This document shows, one piece after another, positions 24,971-33,815 of a stretch of DNA of 64,000 nucleotides (its first letter is position 1; the number at the start of each line of letters is the position of its first letter). The notes under the pieces were generated by a model. It made no database searches and was not told where the DNA came from. It saw only the letters and a list, made by a program, of their open reading frames with translations. The position numbers were made by a program, and so were the translations under genes. Source of the stretch: Marispirochaeta sp963667435 (GTDB lineage: Bacteria > Spirochaetota > Spirochaetia > JC444 > Marispirochaetaceae); contig OY763414.1 of the NCBI GenBank assembly GCA_963667435.1, forward strand, positions 3,906,001-3,970,000, written 5' to 3'.

Positions 24971-27115
24971 ATGAACAAACATGTCCCCGCAGTTACTGCC
25001 TTCATCATATTTCTTGTTACATTTTGTACTTCCTGCAGCACTCCTCTTGTATGGGGCCTGCCGGCGGAAGATTTTAAGACCCGTCTGCTTGATGGAACTC
25101 TCCCGCAGCTGGAAATGGCAGATATGGCAAAGCATGACCCCGGTGAACTTGCAGAGCTGGGACCGGGGGCTGCTTACTTTATTTCGTTCCATAATTTTGC
25201 CGATGCCGAAACCCCTCTGCGTCTTCTGCTGTCAGAAGTCGAGGGGGGAGAGGAGCCGTATGCCTACGCAGCAGCCCGGGAGGCAGCGGAGAGGTTTTTG
25301 AAGCAGGAGGATTATACCTCCCTTGTTCACCTTTGCCGGGACACATCGGACCGTTACGGGCAAGATTACTCCTGGCGCAGGCTTCTGCTGCAGGGACTCT
25401 ACTGGGGCCGGCAGGATGAAACAGCTGCAGAGGAGTTGGAGCTCCTTTTTAAGGATTTTCCCGGGGAAGCTGCTGCCGATACTGAGTTGAACCTCTTTGC
25501 CGCGGTGCTTGAACAGCGTATAGCAGGGGAGGATGATACAGGATGGACCCGCAGGGTGCTGCAGTTTTTTATCTCCACTCCGGCAGGCAGTTACCATATA
25601 CGTCTTTATGATTATCTGCGGCTTGAGGGGCTGCTGGATAATTTCAGCGGTGAAGAACAGCTGCTTCTCTATGCTGTTGATCAGACAGCACGGAATAACG
25701 GAGAAGTCTCCTGGCCGCTTTTAACCGGCCTGCTTTCTCGGGAGCAGTATATAAGTGCATCGATGCTGTGGAATCTGACAGCTGCCGTAGACCGTGCGGC
25801 AAGGAGAGCAGATACAATTGAATTTTTTAAATCTGTGGCAGAGACAAGGCCTGTTTTACGGGAGACCGCCCTTGAAGCTGCCGCCAGGTTGTACCGGGGG
25901 GCCGGTTACAACAAGGCTGCAGGGGAGATCTACGCACTGCTTCCGCAAACGGAACGGAATCGCTGGTATATGTTTTCCTCTGCGGTTAGAAGCAGTCCCC
26001 GGGAGGCGGTACAAATGCTGCCTGAACTTCTAATGTCCATGGATGAACCCGGGTATTATTCCGATGTACTGGAGGAGCTTGCCGGGCTGCTTTGCGAAAG
26101 TCAAAGCTGGGATGCTCTGCTTGAGGCTTACCGGTATCTTGACGGTTGGGTCAGTGCCGGTGATCTTGCCTACTACGCTTATATTTCCGCGAGGCTGCAG
26201 CAGGAGCAGATTGTAGATCCGGGCAGTACCGACCTGGCCGCAAATGAAATTCTTCGACGGCTTTCCCTGGGGGTGTATCCAGGAGCAGGAAACTATTCCG
26301 GAAAAGAAAGGGTCGCAAGTGAGTATTACACTATGATGGCTGGATATTATGCCGGCAATACCTATGTACCCGATGATACAGTCGTTGAAGTTTCGGATGC
26401 AGATCTTTCGGATGCAGCCCTGCTGGTTTACGGCTTTTTGGAGTATGGACTGCCGGAAAAAGCCCGTGCTCTAGCTGAGGATCCAGAGGTATCGGTTTCA
26501 GCTGCCCTTAGTGCAGCTGAAGCAACTGCTACGGGTGGCCACCCGGACGAAAGTCTCAGGATGCTGCTGCGTCGCAGTCGCGTTCCAGGCCTTGCTATGC
26601 CGGTTTCTGTGTTTTACCCCCGGCCATGGAAAGAGCAGATAGAAGCGGCAGCAACCGGGTTTGATCTTCCTCCCTGGCTTCTGTTCTCTCTTATCCGCCG
26701 GGAGAGCCTTTTTAATCCCGATGCTCTTTCCAGAGTCGGAGCTGCAGGGCTTATGCAGCTTATGCCGGAGACCGCTGCGGATGTGGCTGCCAGGCTGAGA
26801 GTCCGTGACTATGATTTAACCGGGGTGGAAGATAATCTTCGCCTGGGGGCCTGGTATCTGCGTAATATGCTTGATCGTACTGATTCCCCGGCAGATGCGG
26901 CAGCTTCCTATAATGCAGGCATTAACCGGCTCCGTTCCTGGCGGAAATCATTCGGACGACTCCCGGGAGATCTCTTTGTGGAAGCAATTCCTTATCCTGA
27001 GACAAGAGCATATATAAAAGCTCTGCTTGTGTCTTCCGTCCATTATGGGTATCTTTACTACGGTGAAACAGCGGATCGTGTTGTGGAAGAATTTTTTCCT
27101 GACCTGATTCATTAA
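24971..27115 (+). CDS. Soluble-lytic-transglycosylase-type lipoprotein (SLT)
   Basis: 714 residues. A signal with the lipobox TFCTSC makes it a lipoprotein. Residues 30-540 are helical repeats like the superhelical ring of Slt70. The catalytic SLT domain is at about 560-700: LLFSLIRRESLFNPDALSRVGAAGLMQLMP contains the catalytic Glu578, followed by NLRLGAWYLRNML, AAASYNAGINRLRSW and the AIPYPETRAYI motif. It cleaves the MurNAc-GlcNAc bond of peptidoglycan with formation of anhydro-muropeptides. It follows the LysM protein by 23 nt and precedes uppP by 19 nt, so a wall-related transcription unit is likely. Confidence 0.9.
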   Translation: MNKHVPAVTAFIIFLVTFCTSCSTPLVWGLPAEDFKTRLLDGTLPQLEMADMAKHDPGELAELGPGAAYFISFHNFADAETPLRLLLSEVEGGEEPYAYAAAREAAERFLKQEDYTSLVHLCRDTSDRYGQDYSWRRLLLQGLYWGRQDETAAEELELLFKDFPGEAAADTELNLFAAVLEQRIAGEDDTGWTRRVLQFFISTPAGSYHIRLYDYLRLEGLLDNFSGEEQLLLYAVDQTARNNGEVSWPLLTGLLSREQYISASMLWNLTAAVDRAARRADTIEFFKSVAETRPVLRETALEAAARLYRGAGYNKAAGEIYALLPQTERNRWYMFSSAVRSSPREAVQMLPELLMSMDEPGYYSDVLEELAGLLCESQSWDALLEAYRYLDGWVSAGDLAYYAYISARLQQEQIVDPGSTDLAANEILRRLSLGVYPGAGNYSGKERVASEYYTMMAGYYAGNTYVPDDTVVEVSDADLSDAALLVYGFLEYGLPEKARALAEDPEVSVSAALSAAEATATGGHPDESLRMLLRRSRVPGLAMPVSVFYPRPWKEQIEAAATGFDLPPWLLFSLIRRESLFNPDALSRVGAAGLMQLMPETAADVAARLRVRDYDLTGVEDNLRLGAWYLRNMLDRTDSPADAAASYNAGINRLRSWRKSFGRLPGDLFVEAIPYPETRAYIKALLVSSVHYGYLYYGETADRVVEEFFPDLIH

Positions 27116-27134
27116 GAGTATTCTGGAGGGTTCA

Positions 27135-27923
27135 ATGTCTGTAATTCAAGCGATAATTCTGGGGGCACTGCAGGGAGTAACTGAGTTCCTTCCTGTTTCA
27201 AGCTCCGGCCATCTTGTTATAGCCCGTGAGTTTATGGACATAGCAGGAGTTCCCCTCCTTTTTGATGTGTTGCTCCATGTATCCACCCTTGCCGTTGTAA
27301 TATTTGTCTTTCGCCGTACTGTTGGCAGACTCTTTGTCTCGCTCTCAAAACTACTCCGGGGAAAAGAGACCGATCCTGTAGACCGGGGGATGATACTTGC
27401 TATTATTGTCGCCACCGTAGTAACCGGGGTTTTAGGTGTTGCCATTGAACATTATTCTCCCGGTGATTATCCCCGACTTGTTGCAGTCCTGTTTGTTTTG
27501 ACAGCGTTTATACTTTTTCTGCCCCGCTTTTTCGGCTGGGGTAAGGAAAGCGGCATCCCGGGATTGAAAACCGGACTGATTGTTGGTGCTGCCCAGGGGT
27601 TGGGTGTTTTTCCGGGGATTTCCCGTTCCGGTATTACCATTACTGCATCCCAGGGCGCCGGCCTCTCCCGGGAACAGGCGGGAGAATTTGCTTTTCTCAT
27701 TTCCATTCCGGCTATTCTAGGCGCTCTTGTTTTAACACTTAAGGATATGGATAGTCTGGGCTCACAGATTGGTCTGGTTCCCCTTATTGCTGGAATGATA
27801 AGCTCACTTGTGGTAGGGTGGGTATCTCTGGAACTGCTTCTTCGCCTCGTTAAGAACGGTAAACTGCACTTTTTTGCTTTCTACCTTCTTCCGCTGGGAG
27901 TGATCAGTCTTATTATTCTGTAA
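27135..27923 (+). CDS. uppP: Undecaprenyl-diphosphatase UppP (BacA)
   Basis: 262 residues, all membrane helices with short loops. It recycles the lipid carrier of peptidoglycan and O-antigen synthesis by removing one phosphate from undecaprenyl diphosphate on the outer face of the inner membrane. Both family motifs are intact: GALQGVTEFLPVSSSGHLV near the N-terminus (the E/Q-rich motif) and GVFPGISRSGITITASQGAGL (the P-G-x-S-R-S-G motif). The ribosome site TGGAGG sits 6 nt before ATG. The position after a lytic transglycosylase and before ftsK fits a cell-wall and division block. Confidence 0.95.
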   Translation: MSVIQAIILGALQGVTEFLPVSSSGHLVIAREFMDIAGVPLLFDVLLHVSTLAVVIFVFRRTVGRLFVSLSKLLRGKETDPVDRGMILAIIVATVVTGVLGVAIEHYSPGDYPRLVAVLFVLTAFILFLPRFFGWGKESGIPGLKTGLIVGAAQGLGVFPGISRSGITITASQGAGLSREQAGEFAFLISIPAILGALVLTLKDMDSLGSQIGLVPLIAGMISSLVVGWVSLELLLRLVKNGKLHFFAFYLLPLGVISLIIL

Positions 27924-28005
27924 AAACAACGGACTGAACATAAAAAATCCATCTTAACATCCTCATCACAGGGACCGATATTTAAGTAATAGGAGGCTTC
28001 CCGGT

Positions 28006-30933
28006 TTGGGTAAACGGAACATAACTACATCTTTTGGTATAATCCTTTTTGTTCTTGCGGTTTATACCACTCTGTCTCTGATACTGCATATTGCCGGAAT
28101 CGGCAGTACTGCCGGTTTTTTCAATTTTCCCGGGAAATTCCTGTATCAGCACTTTCTCTATGCCGGATTCTACGCCGGGCTCTATCTCTATTTTCTGGGA
28201 TACCTTTCTGTCTCCAACGGATTCAACCGGCGTTCAGTTCTCTTTCTTTTATACACTCTCATTCCGTTTGTAACTGCTTCCCTGCTGTTCCATGTTATTC
28301 TGACTGTTCCGCCCAATTCGGCGGCTGCAGCGGTTATTATAGGTTTCGGCAGCAGGCGCATTGGCGGTCTTATGCTTCTGGCCTTAATGCTTATGGAACT
28401 CATCCTTGGCTACCGGATAATTTTCATCCCGAAGGAGACTGAAAAAGAACATGAGGCTGAAGCTGAAGAAACAGCCTCTACCTCGTCACTTGAAAGTGGT
28501 CTCTTCCCCTTGAGAAAGCATGTTGATCTGAGTGATTCCCAGGAGGTGGAAGAACTTTCACCCCTGCATGATGAAGTATCTGATGATGAAGATGCCCTCA
28601 GGCTCGATCGCGATGAAAGAGGCAAGCTCAGGGCTGTTCCGGACGAAAACGAGGCTTCCAAAGAACCCGGTAAGTTTGACGACGAAGATCTGGTAGTAGC
28701 TTTCGGTGATGAAGAGGTTATCCCTGAAGACATCGGCAACGAGGATGAAAATCCGGAAGAAGAGTCTCTTTATGAATTACCGGACATTGAAGAAATAAAA
28801 GAACCTGAGGCCGCAGAAGAGATAGAAGACATTCCTGAAGAGTTGCCCGTTCAGGATGAAGTTGTGCCGATTCCTGTTCCCCGGGTGGAGCACAGGCAGT
28901 CTTCTGAAGATACGCAAAACAGAGAAATTGTTCCAGAAGGAGATCCGGGGCAGTATGACCGGCTCTATGTAAATGATCACGAAGATCCTTCAATCCGCTC
29001 AATGGTACGGGACCTTCTTGATGCGGAAGTGTCTGAGGCTGTTTCCTTTACCCCCCCGGAACCGGAAACAGTTCCGGAAGTGGAGGCTTTTGCAGACGAC
29101 CTTGAAGACCGTGATCTTCTTGATGAGCCCGAAGATCTTGCCTCCGTTGAAGATGATTTCAGTTTTGAAGAAGAACTCGATCTTGAAGAAGTTGAAATAG
29201 ATGAAGACGATCTCCTTGATGCCACTCCGAATGGAATAAGTGCCGGTGTCTACGAAGAGGAGATTGCAGAAGATCAGCTGGCCCTGCTTGAAGAGCGCTA
29301 TGGGTCGGATATGGATCAGGAGTTCAACAGTACCCTTCCTCTCTCTCCCGAAATTTCTGATGAAGATGAGGGCGAGCAGGTAATTGAGGTTGAGTTGGAC
29401 GGTGTCGCGGCGGTTGAAGAATCTGAACTGCCGGTCAAAAAGGAGCCTGTTGTAATCCGGCAGGAAGACCGGAAGGCTTCCGGGAAAAAAAAACGGCAGA
29501 AATATTCAGTCCCCGTAGATGAACTGCTTGACCGCTACGAAGATAACAAATACTGGGTTGTAGACGATGATACCCGCCATGCCGGCGAGGTTCTGCGGCA
29601 GACGCTGGAAGAATTTAAAATAGAGGCGGAGGTTACCGGAATACGAAAAGGGCCGGTAATTACCATGTTTGAAATCCTGCCTGCCCCGGGTGTCAAGCTT
29701 TCCAAGATTACCAACCTTGCGGATAATATTGCCCTGCGTCTGGCCGCTTCAAGTGTGCGTATTGTAGCACCGATTCCCGGCAAGCATGCAGTGGGTATTG
29801 AAGTTCCCAATCATAAACGTGCCATTGTCTCGTTTCATGAGATGATTTCGGATATCAAGTTTGATCAGAAGGATTATCAGGTACCGGTGGTGCTTGGCAA
29901 GGACGTCGGTGGAGAATCCCAGGTGGTTGATCTGGTGAACACTCCGCATATGCTGATTGCGGGAGCCACCGGCTCCGGTAAATCGGTGTGTGTTAACTCT
30001 CTTATCTGTTCGATTCTCTGCCGGAAAAAACCGGAAGAGGTAAGGCTGCTCCTGATAGACCCGAAGATTGTAGAGCTGAAGCTTTATAACGATATACCCC
30101 ATCTGCTGACGCCGGTTATCACTGAACCAAAAAAAGCCTTCCAGGCACTGCAGTACTGCCTGTCAGAAATGGAGCAGCGTTATGCTCTCCTGGACAGTCA
30201 GGGGGTAAGGGATATTCGTTCCTATAACAGGAAGGTAAAGGAACGGAAGCTGGCTACCAGGACGCTTCCGTTCCTGGTTATTATCGTTGATGAATTCGCC
30301 GATCTTATGGCAACCACCGGCAAGGAACTGGAATCAACACTGGCACGTCTGGCAGCGATGTCCAGGGCAGTGGGGATACATCTTGTGCTTGCAACCCAGC
30401 GTCCGTCCATCGATGTTATAACCGGCCTGATCAAAGCCAATATCCCTTCCAGAATTGCCTTCATGGTGGCGGGAAAGACGGATTCGAGGATTATCATTGA
30501 TGCCGTGGGTGCTGAGAAACTGCTGGGTAAGGGTGATATGCTCTTCACTTCTTCCTGGGATCCTGATCCAAGCAGAATTCAGGGAGCCTTCCTTTCCGAA
30601 GACGAAGTCGGCCGTGTTGTTGATCATGTAAAAACCTTGGGAGAACCGGATTATATTGATGATGAAATATTCTTCGAGGATGATGATGATTCAGGCGGAA
30701 TGTTTGAAGAGGGTGGAGAAGATCCTCTTATGGATAAGGCGCTTGAAATCGTAACTCAGGCAGGTAAGGCTTCTGCATCCTATCTGCAGCGGCGCCTGAA
30801 GATAGGATATAACAGGGCAGCCAGGCTGGTGGAAACTATGGAACACCGGGGCATCGTAGGGCCTCAGAACGGCAGCAAGCCCCGGGAAATTCTCCATGTT
30901 CCAAGTCGGGTTCAAGAGCCGGTGGAGATCTGA
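28006..30933 (+). CDS. ftsK: DNA translocase FtsK/SpoIIIE
   Basis: 975 residues from TTG 28006, chosen because AGGAGG lies 9 nt upstream. Four membrane helices fill residues 1-145. Residues about 145-480 are a strongly acidic linker dominated by Glu and Asp, rather than the Pro/Gln-rich linker of E. coli FtsK. The motor follows: alpha domain, then the beta domain with Walker A GATGSGKSVCVN (about residue 652) and Walker B PFLVIIVDEFADLM. The C-terminal gamma winged helix is present (KASASYLQRRLKIGYNRAARLVETMEHRGIVG) and should read KOPS-like DNA motifs. FtsK pumps DNA through the division septum and activates XerCD. It is 2 nt from the chorismate mutase gene. Confidence 0.95.
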   Translation: MGKRNITTSFGIILFVLAVYTTLSLILHIAGIGSTAGFFNFPGKFLYQHFLYAGFYAGLYLYFLGYLSVSNGFNRRSVLFLLYTLIPFVTASLLFHVILTVPPNSAAAAVIIGFGSRRIGGLMLLALMLMELILGYRIIFIPKETEKEHEAEAEETASTSSLESGLFPLRKHVDLSDSQEVEELSPLHDEVSDDEDALRLDRDERGKLRAVPDENEASKEPGKFDDEDLVVAFGDEEVIPEDIGNEDENPEEESLYELPDIEEIKEPEAAEEIEDIPEELPVQDEVVPIPVPRVEHRQSSEDTQNREIVPEGDPGQYDRLYVNDHEDPSIRSMVRDLLDAEVSEAVSFTPPEPETVPEVEAFADDLEDRDLLDEPEDLASVEDDFSFEEELDLEEVEIDEDDLLDATPNGISAGVYEEEIAEDQLALLEERYGSDMDQEFNSTLPLSPEISDEDEGEQVIEVELDGVAAVEESELPVKKEPVVIRQEDRKASGKKKRQKYSVPVDELLDRYEDNKYWVVDDDTRHAGEVLRQTLEEFKIEAEVTGIRKGPVITMFEILPAPGVKLSKITNLADNIALRLAASSVRIVAPIPGKHAVGIEVPNHKRAIVSFHEMISDIKFDQKDYQVPVVLGKDVGGESQVVDLVNTPHMLIAGATGSGKSVCVNSLICSILCRKKPEEVRLLLIDPKIVELKLYNDIPHLLTPVITEPKKAFQALQYCLSEMEQRYALLDSQGVRDIRSYNRKVKERKLATRTLPFLVIIVDEFADLMATTGKELESTLARLAAMSRAVGIHLVLATQRPSIDVITGLIKANIPSRIAFMVAGKTDSRIIIDAVGAEKLLGKGDMLFTSSWDPDPSRIQGAFLSEDEVGRVVDHVKTLGEPDYIDDEIFFEDDDDSGGMFEEGGEDPLMDKALEIVTQAGKASASYLQRRLKIGYNRAARLVETMEHRGIVGPQNGSKPREILHVPSRVQEPVEI

Positions 30934-30935
30934 GC

Positions 30936-31673
30936 ATGCAGACGCTGGATTTAAACTATATTGCCTCCAGGCTGGAAGCTTTGGAGGAGACGATTATTTT
31001 TGTGCTGATTGAGCGTATCCAGTTCTTTCACAACCCTGTCTGTTATCGCGAAGGAGAAAGTGGCTTTCCGGGGCAGGATGCAGAGAGTCTCTTTTCGCTG
31101 CGTCTCCGGGGACAGGAGGAACTCGACTCACGGTTCGGCCGTTTTCGAACCCCTGAAGAGCGACCGGTAAATCCCGGCCTCCCGCCACCGGAACGGCAGC
31201 GGCCCAGTATCGATACCGGTCTTTCAATTGATGACTATAATCTGGTCAATCTGAGTCCCCGGCTTAGGGATGAATACCTTAATATAATTCCTCGTATGTG
31301 TCCTGCCGGAGATGACGGTCATTATGGTTCAAGTATTGAACGGGATGTTATTTGTATTCAGGCACTGATTCGTCGGGTACATTTTGCCGCTTTTTATGTG
31401 GCGGAAAGCAAGTATCGCAGCGATCCTGAAGGATACTCCGAGCTCATAAGAGCCGGCAATATAGCTGCCATTGGTGATAAACTTACCCGTCCGGAGGTGG
31501 AGCAGAGGATCCTTGCCAGAGTTGGGGAAAAATCCAGGCGGCTTCAGGAGATAAGTGATTATTCCCTGCGCAGTCCTCTGGATCCTACGCTGGTTACCGA
31601 GCTCTACAGGGATGTAATTATTCCTCTAACCAAAGAGGGTGAAGTTCAGTATCTTCTTTCCCGTAACAGGTGA
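30936..31673 (+). CDS. Chorismate mutase, eukaryotic (AroQ-beta) type
   Basis: 245 residues, as long as the yeast and plant enzymes and much longer than the 90-residue bacterial AroQ. It turns chorismate into prephenate for Phe and Tyr. Matches to the Aro7-type family run along the chain: SRLEALEETIIFVLIERIQFF (active-site Arg in the first helix), CIQALIRRVHFAAFYVAESKY (the R-x-H-x-x-x-VAE-x-K motif with the catalytic Arg and Lys) and TELYRDVIIPLTKEGEVQYLL at the end. Only 2 nt separate it from ftsK, so it depends on that transcript; the functional link is unclear. Confidence 0.88.
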   Translation: MQTLDLNYIASRLEALEETIIFVLIERIQFFHNPVCYREGESGFPGQDAESLFSLRLRGQEELDSRFGRFRTPEERPVNPGLPPPERQRPSIDTGLSIDDYNLVNLSPRLRDEYLNIIPRMCPAGDDGHYGSSIERDVICIQALIRRVHFAAFYVAESKYRSDPEGYSELIRAGNIAAIGDKLTRPEVEQRILARVGEKSRRLQEISDYSLRSPLDPTLVTELYRDVIIPLTKEGEVQYLLSRNR

Positions 31674-32102
31674 CTAATCTATTGTTTTACTATTGTCAGC
31701 TTCAAAGGCAAGCGAAGCAGAATTGATACAGTAGCGCAGTCCTGTCGGATGAGGTCCGTCGGGAAAAACGTGTCCCAGATGTCCCCCGCATGAAGCGCAT
31801 ACCACCTCTGTCCGGACCATTCCATGAGATTTGTCTGTGTATTCCTTTACCGCTGAGGTGTCAACCGGTGTGTAGTAGCTGGGCCAGCCGGAACCGGATT
31901 CGTACTTGCTCTCAGAACTGAACAGCTTCGCTCCGCATCCTCTGCAGCAGTATATGCCGTTTTGTTTCTCCATATAAAGATGACCAGTGAATGCCCTCTC
32001 TGTTCCCTTCTCCCGTAGAACATGAAATTCCATGGGACTTAATTCGTCCTGCCATTGGGCCGGAGTTTTTTTTACCGGAAAATCATCAATGTTACCGCTC
32101 AT
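31674..32102 (-). CDS. msrB: Peptide-methionine (R)-S-oxide reductase MsrB
   Basis: 142 residues, a stand-alone MsrB. It reduces methionine-R-sulfoxide in proteins. Zinc-binding pairs CCRGCGAKLF and CASCGGHLGH, the substrate motif GSGWPSYYTP and the catalytic cysteine in GLRYCINSASL are all present. There is no signal peptide, so it is cytosolic. No Shine-Dalgarno sequence precedes the ATG; a TATATT hexamer ends 9 nt upstream. The stop is directly adjacent to the chorismate mutase stop (convergent, no gap). Confidence 0.96.
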   Translation of the reverse strand: MSGNIDDFPVKKTPAQWQDELSPMEFHVLREKGTERAFTGHLYMEKQNGIYCCRGCGAKLFSSESKYESGSGWPSYYTPVDTSAVKEYTDKSHGMVRTEVVCASCGGHLGHVFPDGPHPTGLRYCINSASLAFEADNSKTID

Positions 32103-32145
32103 AATATTAGTAATATAATCAGGAAAACTTTCCCAATAAAGACAT

Positions 32146-32174
32146 TTTACATAAATAGAAAAATCAGCTATAAT
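32146..32174 (+). promoter_or_regulatory. Promoter of the cyclase-like gene
   Basis: TTTACA (32146-32151), 17-nt spacer, perfect TATAAT (32169-32174). Initiation near 32181 leaves an 80-nt leader that holds the palindrome at 32227-32247. Confidence 0.75.
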
Positions 32175-32226
32175 CGCTTAACTAAAATATCTCCAGTTGA
32201 AAAGTCGATTAAGGCCTTCTTGTTAG

Positions 32227-32247
32227 GTAAAAGTTTAAACTGTTTAC
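32227..32247 (+). promoter_or_regulatory. Palindrome in the leader of the cyclase-like gene
   Basis: A perfect 10-bp palindrome AGTTTAAACT is flanked by GTAAA and GTTTAC, forming a hairpin with one bulged G. It ends 15 nt before the start codon and just before the ribosome site AGAGGA. It may be an operator or an RNA hairpin controlling translation. Confidence 0.4.
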
Positions 32248-32262
32248 GATTAAGAGGACTCA

Positions 32263-33189
32263 ATGCTGGAACCTGCTCTGAAAAACCAGAAAATCGAACT
32301 CATAGCACAGAATTTCAAACCCGATGAGATTGACGAATTGGGTCGACTGCTGTTCAAACAGTACAATAGTCACGACCTGACTAATACTGAAACACATTTT
32401 ACCCTCTCTCCGCGCAAATGCGCCTCCGCCCTGGTAGAGGAATGCATTGCTAAAAATCAGGTGGATCGTCTTATCGAACTTGTTGTTAGTCTTGATGATC
32501 AGACAATAAAAGGACGTCAGCTAAGAATTGACGGTCTTGAACTGTTCCTGCGGGAGTTTGCCAACAGCGGTCGAATCTATGATTTCAAGCGCAGGAAGGT
32601 AGTTACTCTGAAGAAGGATCTTGAGGATCAGGTAAACTGGGGAAGTCTGAATAGCGGCCGGCAATATCCCATTACCGTTATGAGTCTTGATGTGGTAGAC
32701 AATTCTCTGCTGGTGAAACAATACGGTAACCGCATCATGGAAAAGGTTTACTTCCACCTGCGTCGCTATCTTGAAGAGCGGATTGCCCGCTACGACGGTC
32801 GTATCTGGAATTTTGCCGGTGACGGAGGGCTTATTGCCTTTACCTTCAAGGGCCATCAGGACCGGGCGGTATTCTGCGGGCTTGAGATTCAACGCAGTAT
32901 CCCGTTGTTACAGCTTCGCGAGGATGTTCCGGTTAAAAAACCGGTAGCTCTCAGGATTGGTCTCGATACAGGAAAGGTGAAGTTTCAGATGGAGACCGGT
33001 GCAATTGTTTCCGAGGTAATCAATTATGCCAGTCATCTTGAGAAGAAACATGCTCAACCGGGAAGTGTTGCTGTTTCCGGTACGCTTCATGGAGAGTTGT
33101 CGCCCAAGCTCTCCAGTCTGTTTACCTGTACCGGAGAGTTCGAAGGGCAGCAGGCATTCTGTACACCGGGAAGAATAGATAATATCTGA
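32263..33189 (+). CDS. Class III nucleotidyl cyclase-like protein, probably degenerate
   Basis: 308 residues, cytosolic. Residues about 1-75 form a compact helical domain (DEIDELGRLLFKQYN, SALVEECIAKNQVDRLIELV) in the style of death-like or effector-associated domains. Residues about 125-300 follow the class III adenylate/guanylate cyclase fold: VMSLDVVDN (first metal Asp), IWNFAGDGGLIAF (second metal Asp), LRIGLDTGKV, and EVINYASHLEKK in place of the usual VN-A-R-L. Both metal aspartates remain, but the purine-specifying Lys is Asn and the transition-state Arg is His, so activity is doubtful; it may bind nucleotides as a sensor. It has its own promoter and terminator. Confidence 0.68.
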   Translation: MLEPALKNQKIELIAQNFKPDEIDELGRLLFKQYNSHDLTNTETHFTLSPRKCASALVEECIAKNQVDRLIELVVSLDDQTIKGRQLRIDGLELFLREFANSGRIYDFKRRKVVTLKKDLEDQVNWGSLNSGRQYPITVMSLDVVDNSLLVKQYGNRIMEKVYFHLRRYLEERIARYDGRIWNFAGDGGLIAFTFKGHQDRAVFCGLEIQRSIPLLQLREDVPVKKPVALRIGLDTGKVKFQMETGAIVSEVINYASHLEKKHAQPGSVAVSGTLHGELSPKLSSLFTCTGEFEGQQAFCTPGRIDNI

Positions 33190-33284
33190 TAAACCGCTGT
33201 TTTTTTTATAAGAAATTGTAACCTTTGTATCCGGGAGAGGTTTGTAGGTTAGAGAGTTTTCTTTTTCATTGACCTCCTTTTTGG

Positions 33285-33324
33285 CCTCCCGGCTTTACTC
33301 CTTTTTCCGGGAGGTCACTTTTTT
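33285..33324 (+). terminator. Rho-independent terminator after the cyclase-like gene
   Basis: CCTCCCGG (33285-33292) pairs with CCGGGAGG (33307-33314), followed by CAC and six T. It lies about 95 nt past the cyclase stop and abuts the stop of the convergent NlpC/P60 gene. Confidence 0.75.
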
Positions 33325-33778
33325 ATGGGAGGATGCGGCGTGCTCCAACATAGCGCTGGCTGTAGTAGGGGGCTGTAAGAGAGGAGATGACAATCCCTTT
33401 GGTTTTTATTCCCGACGCAGCGTGGATGAAGCGCTGATCTCCCAGATAAATGCCTACATGCGTAACAGTCCACCCTTCGGTATTGAAGAAGACAAGATCT
33501 CCGGGTTTTTCGCTGCCCTTTGAAACAGGAGTGCCGAATTTATACTGGTCGATTGCCCTTCGGGGAAGGCTGGCCACCACCGGTGCATATATGTGATACA
33601 CAAGACCGGAACAGTCCAGTCCTCGCGGACCGGTCCCGCCCAGAATGTAGGGGGTACCCTTCAGTGAGAGGGATTCCAGGACTGCCGCCAGGGATAATTC
33701 ATCCTCTTTTTCCGTGGAGAAAAGCGCAGTCGGCAGGATGAAAAGCAGAAAAAATATAGTAATCTGTACTGTGCGCAT
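33323..33778 (-). CDS. Exported NlpC/P60 cysteine peptidase
   Basis: 151 residues. A signal peptide (MRTVQITIFFLLFILPTALFS) exports it. The NlpC/P60 catalytic triad is visible: Cys56 in RGLDCSGLVYHIY, His107 in VTHVGIYLGD and His119 in FIHAASG. The start GTPYILGGTGPRG is the usual lead-in. These enzymes cut D-Glu to meso-DAP (or related) peptide bonds in peptidoglycan stems. It is the last gene behind argRCBDG-pgi on the minus strand, 37 nt after pgi, with no terminator between, so readthrough is possible. Confidence 0.9.
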   Translation of the reverse strand: MRTVQITIFFLLFILPTALFSTEKEDELSLAAVLESLSLKGTPYILGGTGPRGLDCSGLVYHIYAPVVASLPRRAIDQYKFGTPVSKGSEKPGDLVFFNTEGWTVTHVGIYLGDQRFIHAASGIKTKGIVISSLTAPYYSQRYVGARRILP

Positions 33779-33815
33779 ACTTCAGTATCGGCACAATTTT
33801 CGCCGGTCTGGATGC

